DNA of 64,000 nucleotides from Seohaeicola zhoushanensis (GTDB taxonomy: Bacteria; Pseudomonadota; Alphaproteobacteria; Rhodobacterales; Rhodobacteraceae). The notes below the pieces were generated by a model. The model made no database searches and was not told the DNA's origin. It saw nothing but the letters and a program-made list of their open reading frames with translations. Where the stretch lies: assembly GCF_014656415.1 (NCBI RefSeq), contig NZ_BNCJ01000002.1:62001-126000 (forward strand), given 5' to 3'. Below, piece by piece: positions 9,538-18,537 of this stretch. The position numbers were made by a program, and so were the translations under genes. The number at the start of each line of letters is the position of its first letter. Within the stretch, counting starts at the first letter, position 1.

Positions 9538-10839
9538 CTACATAAGCAGGCTCGGCAGAAGGAGCGACAGGGCCGGGAAGGCAACCAGCAGCGCGATGCG
9601 CACGAAGTCCGCCAGCAGGAAAGGCACCACACCTGCCGCGACGGTCTCGAATTTCAGCCCCTCTACGGAACTGGCAATCACGTAAAGGTTCATTCCCAGA
9701 GGTGGAGTGATGAGCCCGATCTCGACTACCGAGACAACGAGCACGCCAAACCAGATCGGATCGATGCCGAGGTCCAGAATGATAGGATAGACCAGCGGCA
9801 GGGTGATTAGCATCATCGACAGGCTGTCGAGAAAGCAGCCCAGGATCACGTAGATCAATAGAATGAGAAGGATCACGCCCGTTGGGCCCAGGCCCAAAGT
9901 GCCTATCCACCCGACGATGATGCGCGGAAGCGTCGAGGTTTCGATGAAGAATTGCAGCACCGAGGTGCCGATCAGGATCATGAAAAGCATCCCCGTCGTC
10001 GACGCGGTCTCGATCAGGGCGTCGACCACCACCTCGCGGGTAAGCGCCTTGCGCAGGGCGGCAAGAACGATTGCGCCGAAGGCACCCACACCGGCTGCTT
10101 CGGTAGGAGAGAAAAATCCCAGATAGATGCCGCCCATAACCAAGCCGAACAGGCCCAGGATCGGGCTCATCTGGCGCATCGCTTCCAGGGTGCTGGCGCC
10201 TTCGTTCCTCTCGGAACGAGGGGCGAGGTCAGGACGGACGGTTGCTATCAACGTGACCGTGGCGATGTAGAGCAGGGCGGCCAGGATGCCGGGGATCATG
10301 CCGGCAAGGAACATTCGCCCGATGGACTGCTCGGTCAGCAGCGCGAAGATTACCATGATGATCGAGGGCGGGATCAGGATCCCCAGGGTTCCGCCGGCCG
10401 CTAGCGCTCCCGAGGTCAGGCGCCGATCATAGCCGATGGCCGTCATTTCCGGCACGGCGACGCGTGACATGGTGGCAGCGGTGGCAAGGCTCGATCCGCA
10501 GACCGCGCCGAACAGCGCGCAGGCCCCGATAGTGGCCGAGGCAAGCCCGCCGCGCCAGTGACCGATCAGCGTATGAAGCGAGCGGTAGAGCGCTGCCGAA
10601 AGCCCCGCACGCGAGGCGAAGGCTCCCATCATCACGAAAAGCGGGATGACCGAGAGCGCATAGCTGGACGAGGTCACGAACGGTTGCGAGCCAAGCACGA
10701 AGCCGAGGCTGAACCAGCCGTTCAGATAGACGCCTCCGGCGATGCCGACGGTCCCCATGGCAATGGCGACCGGAACACGCAGGCCGATGAGTACGAGCAG
10801 GACAAGGAGGCCCACGAGGCCTGTAATCGGGGCGGACAT
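9538..10839 (-). CDS. TRAP transporter large permease (DctM-type)
   Basis: 433 residues with about twelve hydrophobic segments and typical DctM signatures (GACALFGAVCGSSLATAATM; LGILIPPSIIMVIFALLTEQ; SPTEAAGVGAFGAIVLAAL). It is the Na+-driven transport subunit. The start at 10839 (MSAPITG) avoids the long overlap a further upstream start would create with the small permease gene, from which it is separated by five bases. It is the last gene of a five-gene minus-strand operon headed by the citryl-CoA-lyase-like gene. Confidence 0.92.
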   Translation of the reverse strand: MSAPITGLVGLLVLLVLIGLRVPVAIAMGTVGIAGGVYLNGWFSLGFVLGSQPFVTSSSYALSVIPLFVMMGAFASRAGLSAALYRSLHTLIGHWRGGLASATIGACALFGAVCGSSLATAATMSRVAVPEMTAIGYDRRLTSGALAAGGTLGILIPPSIIMVIFALLTEQSIGRMFLAGMIPGILAALLYIATVTLIATVRPDLAPRSERNEGASTLEAMRQMSPILGLFGLVMGGIYLGFFSPTEAAGVGAFGAIVLAALRKALTREVVVDALIETASTTGMLFMILIGTSVLQFFIETSTLPRIIVGWIGTLGLGPTGVILLILLIYVILGCFLDSLSMMLITLPLVYPIILDLGIDPIWFGVLVVSVVEIGLITPPLGMNLYVIASSVEGLKFETVAAGVVPFLLADFVRIALLVAFPALSLLLPSLLM

Positions 10840-10844
10840 CTGGG

Positions 10845-11312
10845 TTAATTTCCTTTCAGGCCAAGGAGCCCACGAAACAGCAGGACGAGATTGACCAGCG
10901 CCGCCAGCGCGAGGCCGATCACCATGGGGAGCCAGTAATAGACCATCGGAATGCCGATGGACTGGCTGCGGTCGCCATAGCCCCATTCGCGCATCATCTG
11001 CTGATAGCCGAACCATGCGGCCCCGCCGAGGAATGCCAGCGCCATAAGCGCCGCAAGGGCCGCCAAGGCGCGCTGGGTCGGTTTCGGCATCCTGTCGGTG
11101 AATACATCGATCGCCACATGCTGGTCGGCTGCAAAACCATAGGGAATTGCCAGCAGTGCGCCGATCATGGTGCACAGGGTGACGATGTCGGTCAGACCGT
11201 GGATTGTGGTTCCGACGGTCGTCCTCAGCACGATGTCTGCGACGGTCAAGAGAACCGCGCAGAGAAACGCCATGGTGCCCAGGATCGCCAGATAGAAGGT
11301 CGCTCGTTTCAT
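10845..11312 (-). CDS. TRAP transporter small permease (DctQ-type)
   Basis: 155 residues with four transmembrane segments and the DctQ pattern (ADIVLRTTVGTTIHGLTDIV; AADQHVAIDVFTDRM). It links the periplasmic binding protein to the DctM channel. Located between the binding-protein gene (78 bases upstream) and dctM. Confidence 0.88.
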   Translation of the reverse strand: MKRATFYLAILGTMAFLCAVLLTVADIVLRTTVGTTIHGLTDIVTLCTMIGALLAIPYGFAADQHVAIDVFTDRMPKPTQRALAALAALMALAFLGGAAWFGYQQMMREWGYGDRSQSIGIPMVYYWLPMVIGLALAALVNLVLLFRGLLGLKGN

Positions 11313-11390
11313 GGTAATCCGCCTGGATGGGTCATGATGCGGGGCGGCACGGGGTGATCCCCGGGCCGCCCCTGCGGATTTGGTTTGAAC

Positions 11391-12386
11391 CTATTGGCAG
11401 CCCGCGACAGCTTCGCGGATCGCGGCATAGGTGGCCTTTGCCTCATCGACGGGCATGTCGGAGTCGTTGGCGAGGTAGGTGTCGATCACCGGCGTCAGGC
11501 GCTCGCGCCATTTTTCGCGTTCCTCGGCCGACACCGGGATGATCTCATTGCCCGCGGCCTTGGCGGCGTCGATCGCCGTCTGATCGGTTTCCGCCCACCA
11601 GCGCCCCCAGTTCGAGAAAACCTCTTCGCTGACCTCGTCGATCACCTTCTGGATATCCTCGGGCAGGCTGTCGAACTTGCGCTGGTTGAAGACGATATAC
11701 ATTGCGACGGGGTTGATGCCGGCGTCGATATGATACTTCAGCACTTCATGCAGCTTGAAGGCACCGACCGGACCCCAGGGCATGATGTTGCCATCGATGA
11801 CCCCGCGTTCGACGCTTTCGTAGATTTCCGTGGGCGGCATCCCGACAGGGGTCGCGCCGATGTCTTCCAGCATCGCGGTGATAGCAGGGGTGGGGGTGCG
11901 GATGCGTAGCCCTTTTAGATCATCGAGACTTGCCACCTTCGCACGGGTGTGTGCGCCGCTCGGCTCGGTCACGGTGAGGTAGAGCACCTTGGTATCGGGG
12001 TAATCCGAGGCCAGTTCGTCCTTCATCGCCATCATTGCGCAGGTGCCGATTTCGGCGTTCGGAACGGTGAACGGCAGCTCCACCAGCACCGACTTCGGGT
12101 GCCTGCCGCGCGGAATTGCCGGAATGCCGACTGAAACGTCGACGACGCCGGCGCGAGCCTGGTCGAACTGCTTGGTGGCATCGCCCAGTGCCGAACCCGC
12201 GGGGAAAAGCGTGATCTCAACCCGCCCGTCAGTGCGCTTCTTGATCTCGTCTGCCCAGGGCTGCATGGCGAGCGTGTTGATGAAATGGGTCGATGGGAAC
12301 ATCGACGACATCTTCAGTTCGTAGTCTGCCGCCAGGGCGGCCGACGCCGACAGGGCCAGCGCGGTTGCGCCAATTATAGTCTTCAT
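11391..12386 (-). CDS. TRAP transporter substrate-binding protein (DctP-type)
   Basis: 331 residues with a Sec signal peptide (MKTIIGATALALSASAALA) and the DctP fold. LRIRTPTPAI carries the conserved Arg that usually salt-bridges a carboxylate ligand. The start at 12386 follows a GGAGGAGA ribosome-binding site. It lies 41 bases downstream of the CoA-ligase gene in the same operon, so the ligand is probably an organic acid that the ligase and citryl-CoA-lyase-like enzyme handle. Confidence 0.9.
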   Translation of the reverse strand: MKTIIGATALALSASAALAADYELKMSSMFPSTHFINTLAMQPWADEIKKRTDGRVEITLFPAGSALGDATKQFDQARAGVVDVSVGIPAIPRGRHPKSVLVELPFTVPNAEIGTCAMMAMKDELASDYPDTKVLYLTVTEPSGAHTRAKVASLDDLKGLRIRTPTPAITAMLEDIGATPVGMPPTEIYESVERGVIDGNIMPWGPVGAFKLHEVLKYHIDAGINPVAMYIVFNQRKFDSLPEDIQKVIDEVSEEVFSNWGRWWAETDQTAIDAAKAAGNEIIPVSAEEREKWRERLTPVIDTYLANDSDMPVDEAKATYAAIREAVAGCQ

Positions 12387-12427
12387 TCTCTCCTCCTTTT
12401 TTAACTCTGGTCGTTCCGGTGGTATGT

Positions 12428-13741
12428 TCACTTGGCCTCGGGCCAATGAACGAGCTTGGACTTGTAGTCGGTGCGCGGCAGGCTTCCGGCGGGCACCAGG
12501 TCGATGCGGCTGGTGAATACCAGCGTATCGCGCAGCTTCTGCCTGATCGCATCTGCCAGCCCCGCGTCGGCGGCGCGGCCGTCGGCCAGCTCGACCGTGA
12601 TCGGCAGCGGCGGATCCTGCTTGACCGTTTTGGCGGGCGGGCAGATTGCGATGACGCCAGTAACGTCCGGGGCGAAACCCGCGACGACTTCGCGGACGGC
12701 CGTCGGGAACACGTTGACGCCCCGCACGATAAGCATGTCGTCGGTGCGCCCGATGCAGCGGATGCGCGGCGTGTTGCGCCCGCAGGAACACTTGCCCATT
12801 CGCACGACCACATGATCGCGGCTGCGGAAACGCAGGATCGGCGCGGCGCGGTGTTTCAGATGCGTATAGACCAGTTCGCCCTCGGCCCCGTCTTCCCAGG
12901 GCAGGATGTTCCCGGTGTCGGGGTCGATCAGTTCCGCATGGACAAAGCCGTCGCCCGAGAAATGCATGCCGTTCTGCGCCTCGCACTCGCCCCAGAGCGA
13001 GACCGACACGTCGCCGATCCCCATGGCTTCGGTCACCTTGGCGCCCCAAGCGGTCTCGATGCGCTGCCGCAGGGCCGGTTCGCCGCCCCCGGGTTCGCCG
13101 GCAACCATGATGCGCTGCACTGTCGAGTTTCTGAGATCCATGCCGCGGGCTTCGGCCCATTCGGCGAGGTGGAGGGCATAGGAAGGCGTGCAGGCGAGTA
13201 CGTCTGGACGCAGCAGGTTCACGGCGGCCATCAGCCGCTCGGTGTTTCCAGCGCCGACCGGTATGTGACAGAAGCCAAGTGCGGCGAAGGCGTCCAACGT
13301 GACGCCTGCCACGAAGGGGCCGGCATTATAGGTCGAAACGATCCGATGTCTCGCCCGCGCCCCGGAGGCGGAGTACGAGCGCGACGAGATCTCGACCCAA
13401 TTGGCCAGATCGGGCCGGGTCAGTGGAATATAGCTTGGCGTACCCGTCGTTCCGCTGGTCGAATAGATGCGGACGATCTCACCGAGAGGGGCGGCGAGAT
13501 GGCCTCCGATCGCGTTTTCCTTGGTGCGGCTCTCACGAAGCTCGTCCTTGGTCGTGAAGGGCAGTTGCGCGATATCGGCCAGGCCGCCGACCGCGCCGGC
13601 GTCCGCGAAGCCCGCATTGGTCAGCTTCTCGCGATAGAAGGGCGAGTTTTCGAAGAGGTAGGCAATTTGAGCCCGGTATGCGGCATCGTTGCGCGCGGTT
13701 TCGGCTTCCGGATCGTGCGCTTCTGCTTTGGCCAGTTCCAT
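12428..13741 (-). CDS. PaaK-type AMP-forming CoA ligase (phenylacetate-CoA ligase family)
   Basis: 437 residues, the usual PaaK length. Adenylation motifs are present: YSTSGTTGTPSYIP near residue 85, a GEPGGGEPALRQ segment, EGELVYTHL, and C-terminal GRTDDMLIVRGVNVFPTAV. A zinc-binding-like Cys set (CSCGRNTPRIRC) is typical of the family. It converts an acid, CoA and ATP to the acyl-CoA, AMP and PPi. The ATG overlaps the stop of the citryl-CoA-lyase-like gene by one base (TAATG), implying linked function. Substrate probably not phenylacetate given the neighbours. Confidence 0.88.
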   Translation of the reverse strand: MELAKAEAHDPEAETARNDAAYRAQIAYLFENSPFYREKLTNAGFADAGAVGGLADIAQLPFTTKDELRESRTKENAIGGHLAAPLGEIVRIYSTSGTTGTPSYIPLTRPDLANWVEISSRSYSASGARARHRIVSTYNAGPFVAGVTLDAFAALGFCHIPVGAGNTERLMAAVNLLRPDVLACTPSYALHLAEWAEARGMDLRNSTVQRIMVAGEPGGGEPALRQRIETAWGAKVTEAMGIGDVSVSLWGECEAQNGMHFSGDGFVHAELIDPDTGNILPWEDGAEGELVYTHLKHRAAPILRFRSRDHVVVRMGKCSCGRNTPRIRCIGRTDDMLIVRGVNVFPTAVREVVAGFAPDVTGVIAICPPAKTVKQDPPLPITVELADGRAADAGLADAIRQKLRDTLVFTSRIDLVPAGSLPRTDYKSKLVHWPEAK

Positions 13742-14502
13742 TACGCTTCTCCTCCGTCGTAGCGGACCGAGACCTCGGCGTGGTGCGCCATGTAGAAGCC
13801 GATTGGGCGTTCCTTCTCCTCGGCGAGGTGAGCCAGAAGGCTGGCAGTGCGCGCAAGGATCGGCACACCCTTCAGGATGGCCGGCGGGAAGTCGAGGTCG
13901 AGCAACACGGCGGCAATTGCCATCGACACGTTCATGGTCAGCGGCTTGCCCCATGCCGCGTGGACCGCCTCGCGGGCGCTTCGGGCCAGGGCGACATATT
14001 TCCCGGCGGCCCCGCGTTCTTCAGCCAGTTGGAGGATGCGCTCGGTTCTCGGGTCGAGAGGCTTGTGCACGGGATGGCCGAACCCTGGGGCCTTTTCGCC
14101 ATCCGTCCGCATTTTCCGGACCATGTTCTGAAGGTCGTCGCCTGACTGTTCGGCACGCAGAAGAAACTGTCCGCAAAGCTCGGCAGTGCCCAGGATCACC
14201 GAACCGCAGCCCAGGATGCCGGCCGCTACCGCGCCCTGGATACTCTCGGGGCCGGCGGCCAGGGTCATCCGGGCGGCGAGGTTGGTCGGAACCAGACCGT
14301 GCTCGGCAATGGCGACCAGCAGGAGGTCAAGGAATTCGGTCTGCTTCTCGGTGGGCTCGCGTCCGGTACAAAGCAGGTAGAAATATTGCGTGAAGGTCAA
14401 CCGTCCCATCAGATCACCAGCGAGGTCGCGTCCCCTGACGGTGATCGAGGTCGCATCCGCAGTGCTGATGGCGCTCGCGCCTTCGATTGAATTGCCGATC
14501 AT
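13741..14502 (-). CDS. Citryl-CoA lyase-like protein (citrate synthase superfamily)
   Basis: 253 residues, much shorter than citrate synthase (about 430) but matching citryl-CoA lyases. The superfamily's active-site segment APGFGHPVHKPLDPRTERI (His in GHPVHK) is present, as is LTFTQYFYLLCTGREPTEKQ near residue 35. Citryl-CoA lyase cleaves (3S)-citryl-CoA to acetyl-CoA and oxaloacetate. Here the coupled CoA ligase and TRAP importer suggest cleavage of an imported citrate-like or branched hydroxy-acid after CoA activation. First gene of the operon, divergent from the GntR gene. Confidence 0.82.
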   Translation of the reverse strand: MIGNSIEGASAISTADATSITVRGRDLAGDLMGRLTFTQYFYLLCTGREPTEKQTEFLDLLLVAIAEHGLVPTNLAARMTLAAGPESIQGAVAAGILGCGSVILGTAELCGQFLLRAEQSGDDLQNMVRKMRTDGEKAPGFGHPVHKPLDPRTERILQLAEERGAAGKYVALARSAREAVHAAWGKPLTMNVSMAIAAVLLDLDFPPAILKGVPILARTASLLAHLAEEKERPIGFYMAHHAEVSVRYDGGEA

Positions 14503-14528
14503 GATGCTACTCCTATTTGACTGGCAAA

Positions 14529-14541
14529 ATTGTCCGACAAT
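14529..14541. promoter_or_regulatory. Predicted GntR (FadR/FCD-type) operator
   Basis: A perfect 13-bp palindrome ATTGTCCGACAAT lies in the 70-bp divergent region between the citryl-CoA-lyase-like operon (start 14502) and the GntR gene. It contains the TTGTC-N-GACAA core found at many FCD-subfamily GntR operators. It is well placed to control both directions, giving autoregulation and repression of the transport/catabolic operon. A second short dyad GTTGTCAAC (14548-14556) is adjacent. Confidence 0.6.
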
Positions 14542-14572
14542 ATTGCTGTTGTCAACGGTCCGCGGAATTTTT

Positions 14573-15286
14573 ATGTTTGGCGGGCCAACCCGAACGGAGC
14601 AGCCAGTGCAAAAGACAACCCATGGCGCAAAAGGCGAAAGCGTGGTGCAGGCGCTGCGCACGGCCATTCACGGCGGGCGCTATGTCCCTGGTCAGCGGCT
14701 CGTCGAGGCCGACCTGACCTCGGAACTCGGGGTGAGCAGATCCCTGCTGCGCGAGGCATTTCGCATCCTCTCGGCAGAGGGGCTGATCGAGACCGTTCCG
14801 AATCGTGGCGCGCTGGTTAAGCGACTGTCGCGGCGGGAAGCGATGGAACTGTTCGAAATCCGCATGGAACTGGAAGCGCTCTCGGCGCGATTGGCCGCGA
14901 AAAATGCAGCTAGCGAGCCGATCCGGGCGCGTTTCGAAGAAGAAATTTGCGAAGTCTGGGACGAGTCCCCGCGCATATCCACGGCCGCGTATCTCGCTGA
15001 AAACGAACGTTTTCACGGAGCTGTCTTCAGCGCGTCGGGAAACGGTCAGTTGAAGGTGTTGAACGGTCAGATGCGGCTTTCGTTGATCATGGCACAGATC
15101 GCGAATTCGCTCACTGCTTCAGAGATAGGAAAGTCGATCAACGAACATAGGGCCATTGCAATGGCCATTCTCCAGGGCGACGAGGCCGCGGCAGACGCCG
15201 GTTCGCGCGCCCACCTCGCGCGTGCACGCGATTTCGTGGCTTCCATGCCGGATAACGTCTTTCGGGCGGATCCGAAGCCGACCTGA
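14573..15286 (+). CDS. GntR-family transcriptional regulator (FCD domain)
   Basis: About 237 residues. A winged helix-turn-helix (ADLTSELGVSRSLLREAFRI, then GLIETVPNRGALVKRLS) is followed by an alpha-helical FCD ligand domain (from about residue 100, with ENERFHGAVFSASGN) that usually binds an organic acid, often with a metal. The start could be ATG 14573 or GTG 14606; the latter has a GGAG six bases upstream and is a good alternative. Divergent from, and presumably controlling, the citryl-CoA-lyase/CoA-ligase/TRAP operon. Confidence 0.88.
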   Translation: MFGGPTRTEQPVQKTTHGAKGESVVQALRTAIHGGRYVPGQRLVEADLTSELGVSRSLLREAFRILSAEGLIETVPNRGALVKRLSRREAMELFEIRMELEALSARLAAKNAASEPIRARFEEEICEVWDESPRISTAAYLAENERFHGAVFSASGNGQLKVLNGQMRLSLIMAQIANSLTASEIGKSINEHRAIAMAILQGDEAAADAGSRAHLARARDFVASMPDNVFRADPKPT

Positions 15287-15588
15287 TCCGGGAGTGGATG
15301 GACTCTGCAGCACATACCCCGCAAGGAGATCGGCGCTTTTGTCGGGCATAGGTGGCTTGAAGCGGGGCAGGGCGTTGGTCAGCGTTTTTCAATGGCTCAG
15401 AACCGGTCTTCTTGACACTGCAAGACCGCCGGCATCATCCCTCTGGCCAACACTTCCTCAAGCCGATTAATGGGTCCTGACCCTTGGCGAGGTCATACGC
15501 TGTCTTCTGAGGTCGAGACGACAAAGCGTTAGACCGGCTTGACCATGCCCAGGGCGACAATTGCTTCGCCACTCTGAGATGACGTGGC
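15287..15588. other. 302-bp intergenic region between convergent gntR and araC genes
   Basis: No gene recognised. A small perfect hairpin CGGTCTT (15404-15410) / AAGACCG (15422-15428) could serve as a weak terminator between the convergent genes, but lacks a T-tract. Confidence 0.35.
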
Positions 15589-16641
15589 TTATCGACCCTT
15601 ACGGAGGCGATAAGACCCCGGTGCGGCGCCCGTCCAACGCCGAAAGGCGCGATGAAAGTTCGCTGCCGAGGAGAAACCCAGGTCTTGCGAGATCTCCTCG
15701 ACGTTCTTGCGTCCGTCTCTCAGGTCGCGGATCGCGATGTCGCGTCGGAGCCCGTCCTTGATCGCCTGGAATGTCGTCTCGTCCTCCTCGAGCCGCCGTA
15801 TCAGCGTCCGGGGCGTGGTCCCCAACATCTCGGCGACATGGGCCAACCGACAGTTGTTCCAATCCGTCCGGTGCAGCAGGGCGCGAATGCGAAGCGAGAG
15901 ATTGTGTTCGCGGTAGCTGGTAAAGATCCAGTCGCGGGGCGCCCTGCTGACGAAACTGACGAGCGCGGCATTGTCGCGCGCCACGGGTGGGCCGAGTTGG
16001 GTGGGATCGAAGACGATGGTCGATCGCGGGGCCTGAAAACCGACAGCGGTGGGGAACAGCACGAGATAGTCGACCGCGAAGGATGGCCGGTCAAAGGCAA
16101 AGGCGACGCGCGCCACGGGCACTTCGCGGCCCGCGAGCCATGACAAGAGCCCGTGCGCCAGCTTGAGCATCAGCATGTGGCCGAAGCGCTGTACCGGCAG
16201 CCCTTGGAGCGGGACGAGGGTGAGGCTCAACTCATCCGAGCTGCTGCGGACATCCAGTTGGTAATCGTCCAGAAGCATGTTCCAGAAGGTCGAGAACCTG
16301 AACAGCGCCGACGCCAGGTTCGATGCCTCGCGGACGGTGGTCAGCAGGTGCTGTAATGCGCGGGGGCGAATTGGACGGCTCCAAAGCCCCATCATTTCGT
16401 CCCCGGTTTCGACCGCGGCGATCTGGTACAGGCGCACGATCTCGTCGTGCGTGACCCGGCTGTTCGAGAGATGAGGCGATACGCCAATCCCGGACCGGCT
16501 CAGGAAGGACTCCATCTCTTCTTCGGAGCAGAAGCCGCGCAACGCCGTGAGCCAGTCGTCAACGAATTCGAATGAAACCGTCGGGACGTCCGCAAGGGCG
16601 GAGGCGCGCGTTCGAGGCGGTTCTACCTGCTGTTTTGTCAC
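15589..16641 (-). CDS. AraC-family transcriptional regulator (arabinose-binding-domain type, OruR-like)
   Basis: 350 residues starting at GTG 16641. The N-terminal ~230 residues match the ligand-binding domain of long AraC regulators of catabolic genes. The C-terminal AraC double helix-turn-helix includes CRLAHVAEMLGTTPRTLIRR and DLGFSSAANFHRAFRRWTGA. It is divergent from the acyl-CoA dehydrogenase gene, with 92 bases between start codons, and probably activates it. The candidate operator repeats overlap the GTG codon. Confidence 0.88.
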   Translation of the reverse strand: MTKQQVEPPRTRASALADVPTVSFEFVDDWLTALRGFCSEEEMESFLSRSGIGVSPHLSNSRVTHDEIVRLYQIAAVETGDEMMGLWSRPIRPRALQHLLTTVREASNLASALFRFSTFWNMLLDDYQLDVRSSSDELSLTLVPLQGLPVQRFGHMLMLKLAHGLLSWLAGREVPVARVAFAFDRPSFAVDYLVLFPTAVGFQAPRSTIVFDPTQLGPPVARDNAALVSFVSRAPRDWIFTSYREHNLSLRIRALLHRTDWNNCRLAHVAEMLGTTPRTLIRRLEEDETTFQAIKDGLRRDIAIRDLRDGRKNVEEISQDLGFSSAANFHRAFRRWTGAAPGSYRLRKGR

Positions 16642-16661
16642 TTAAGGACAATAAACTGTCC
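16635..16661. promoter_or_regulatory. Candidate AraC-type operator repeats
   Basis: TGTC at 16636-16639 and TGTCC at 16657-16661 are direct repeats 21 bp apart (two helical turns), with a GACA in opposite orientation between them giving TTGTC-N7-GACAA and GGACA-N6-TGTCC dyads. Repeats in phase at this spacing are typical of AraC-family binding. Placement at the divergent araC/acyl-CoA dehydrogenase promoter supports the call; sequence specificity is unverified. Confidence 0.4.
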
Positions 16662-16733
16662 ACCTATGAGATTACCAGTCGGCATTATCTGGAAGATTTA
16701 AGCGTGAAGCGAGAATCAAACAGCGAGACACGC

Positions 16734-18500
16734 GTGACCTACCAGCCGCCGATCAAGGACCTGATGTTCAATCTGGAGTCGCTTTCGCAATGGCCGCAGG
16801 TCAGCGCATCGCCGCGCTATCGCGACGTCGAGCTTGCGGATCTGCGGGCGGTCCTGGAGGCGTTCGGCCGTTTCTGCGCCGAGACAGTCGCGCCGCTGGG
16901 GCCGCTCGGAGACCAGACCGGCGCGCGGCTCGAGAAGGGTGCGGTCGTGATGCCGGAAGGTTATGGCGAAGCCTACGCCGAGTTCGTGAAGATGGGCTGG
17001 CAGAGCCTTGCACATTCTCCGAAACATGGCGGGATGGGGCTGCCCCGCGCCGTGGGCGCCGCCGCGACCGAGATCCTGAATGCTGCCGATATGAGCTTCG
17101 GCCTCTGTCCCTTGCTTACCGACAGCGCCGTGGAGGCGCTGGCTGCCGCAGGGTCCGAAGAACAGAAGGCTCTCTATCTCGGTAAGCTGATCGCCGGCGA
17201 GTGGTCCGGCACGATGAACCTCACGGAACCGCAGGCGGGCAGCGACCTCGGCCTGGTACGCACGCGGGCAATGCCGAAGGCCGACGGTACCTATGCGATA
17301 AACGGGGCCAAGATATTCATCACCTATGGTGAGCACGAGATGTCGGGCAACATCATCCACCTCGTGCTCGCCCGAACGCCCGGTGCGCCGGATGGCCCGA
17401 AGGGACTCAGCCTTTTCATCGTTCCGAAGTTCCTTCTCGGACCGGATGGTTCGCCCGGCCAGCGCAATGCCGTGAAATGCGTCAGTCTTGAGCACAAGCT
17501 GGGCGTGCGGGCCAGCCCGACGGCCGTGCTGGAATATGACGGCGCAACCGGGTTCCTGGTCGGCGCGGAACACGATGGCCTCAAATGCATGTTCGTGATG
17601 ATGACGGCAGCGCGGTTCGCCGTGGGTGTGCAAGGGGTCGCCATCGCGGATCGGGCACATCAGAAGGCGTTGGCGCAGGCACATGAGCGCGTCCAAAGCC
17701 GCCCGGTGGACGGATCTACCGCCGCAGCGGTCGCGATTGTCCGGCATCCGGACGTGCGCCGTATGCTCATGGAGATGCGCGCCCTGGTCGAAGGTGGCAG
17801 GAGCCTGGCGATCGCCACCGCCGGATGGCTCGACCTGGCCGCGCACGGCCCAACCGAAAAGTTGGCCGAAGCGGATGCAATGGCCGAGTTCCTGGCGCCG
17901 GTCGTAAAGGGCTTTTGCACCGAACAGGCCGTTCGCGTCGCTTCGCTTGCGGTGCAGGTGCACGGAGGCATGGGGTTCATCGAGGAAACCGGAATCGCGC
18001 GTCTCTACCGCGATGCGCGCATCCTGCCGATCTACGAAGGAACGACGGCCATCCAGGCGAACGACCTGCTTGGACGGAAGACGCTGCGCGACGGCGGCCG
18101 CACGGCGCGGCGACTGGCGTGCATGATCGCAGACACGGAGACGGACCTGCGTCGGGCAGGGGGCGTGGCAGTCGCAGTTGCCGATCATCTGCAGGCGGCC
18201 CGCGACGATTTCGAGGCCAGCCTGTCGTTCCTTCTCGACACCGCGCCCCGCGATCCGGATGCTGCTTACGCTGGCAGTGTGTCCTTCCTGATGCTGACGG
18301 GAACGCTGATGGCAGGCTGGCAACTCGGCCGCGCGCTCCTGGCCGCCGACGCGGCGCGCGCGCGGGGGGACGACGTCGACTTCATGACTCGCAAGATCGC
18401 AACCGCCACCTTCTATGCGCGCCACATCCTGCCCGATTGCGCGGGCGCCCGAGCGCGGATCGTCAACGGGGCCGATAGCCTGCTGTCCGCCGTTCTCTGA
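16734..18500 (+). CDS. Acyl-CoA dehydrogenase (with acetyl-CoA-dehydrogenase-like C-terminal domain)
   Basis: 588 residues from GTG 16734 (VTYQPPIKDLMF), the N-terminal pattern and length typical of the long acyl-CoA dehydrogenases that carry an extra C-terminal helical domain. FAD-site and substrate signatures are present (TMNLTEPQAGSDLGLVRT; KIFITYGEHEMSGNI; VQVHGGMGFIEETGIARLYRDARI, shown here in part). It introduces the alpha,beta double bond into an acyl-CoA, passing electrons to ETF. 37 bases upstream of an enoyl-CoA hydratase gene. Probably the first beta-oxidation step for the acid handled by genes up to 28041. Confidence 0.9.
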   Translation: MTYQPPIKDLMFNLESLSQWPQVSASPRYRDVELADLRAVLEAFGRFCAETVAPLGPLGDQTGARLEKGAVVMPEGYGEAYAEFVKMGWQSLAHSPKHGGMGLPRAVGAAATEILNAADMSFGLCPLLTDSAVEALAAAGSEEQKALYLGKLIAGEWSGTMNLTEPQAGSDLGLVRTRAMPKADGTYAINGAKIFITYGEHEMSGNIIHLVLARTPGAPDGPKGLSLFIVPKFLLGPDGSPGQRNAVKCVSLEHKLGVRASPTAVLEYDGATGFLVGAEHDGLKCMFVMMTAARFAVGVQGVAIADRAHQKALAQAHERVQSRPVDGSTAAAVAIVRHPDVRRMLMEMRALVEGGRSLAIATAGWLDLAAHGPTEKLAEADAMAEFLAPVVKGFCTEQAVRVASLAVQVHGGMGFIEETGIARLYRDARILPIYEGTTAIQANDLLGRKTLRDGGRTARRLACMIADTETDLRRAGGVAVAVADHLQAARDDFEASLSFLLDTAPRDPDAAYAGSVSFLMLTGTLMAGWQLGRALLAADAARARGDDVDFMTRKIATATFYARHILPDCAGARARIVNGADSLLSAVL

Positions 18501-18537
18501 GACCCGCCGAACGAAATTGCCACGAAAGGACTGATCC

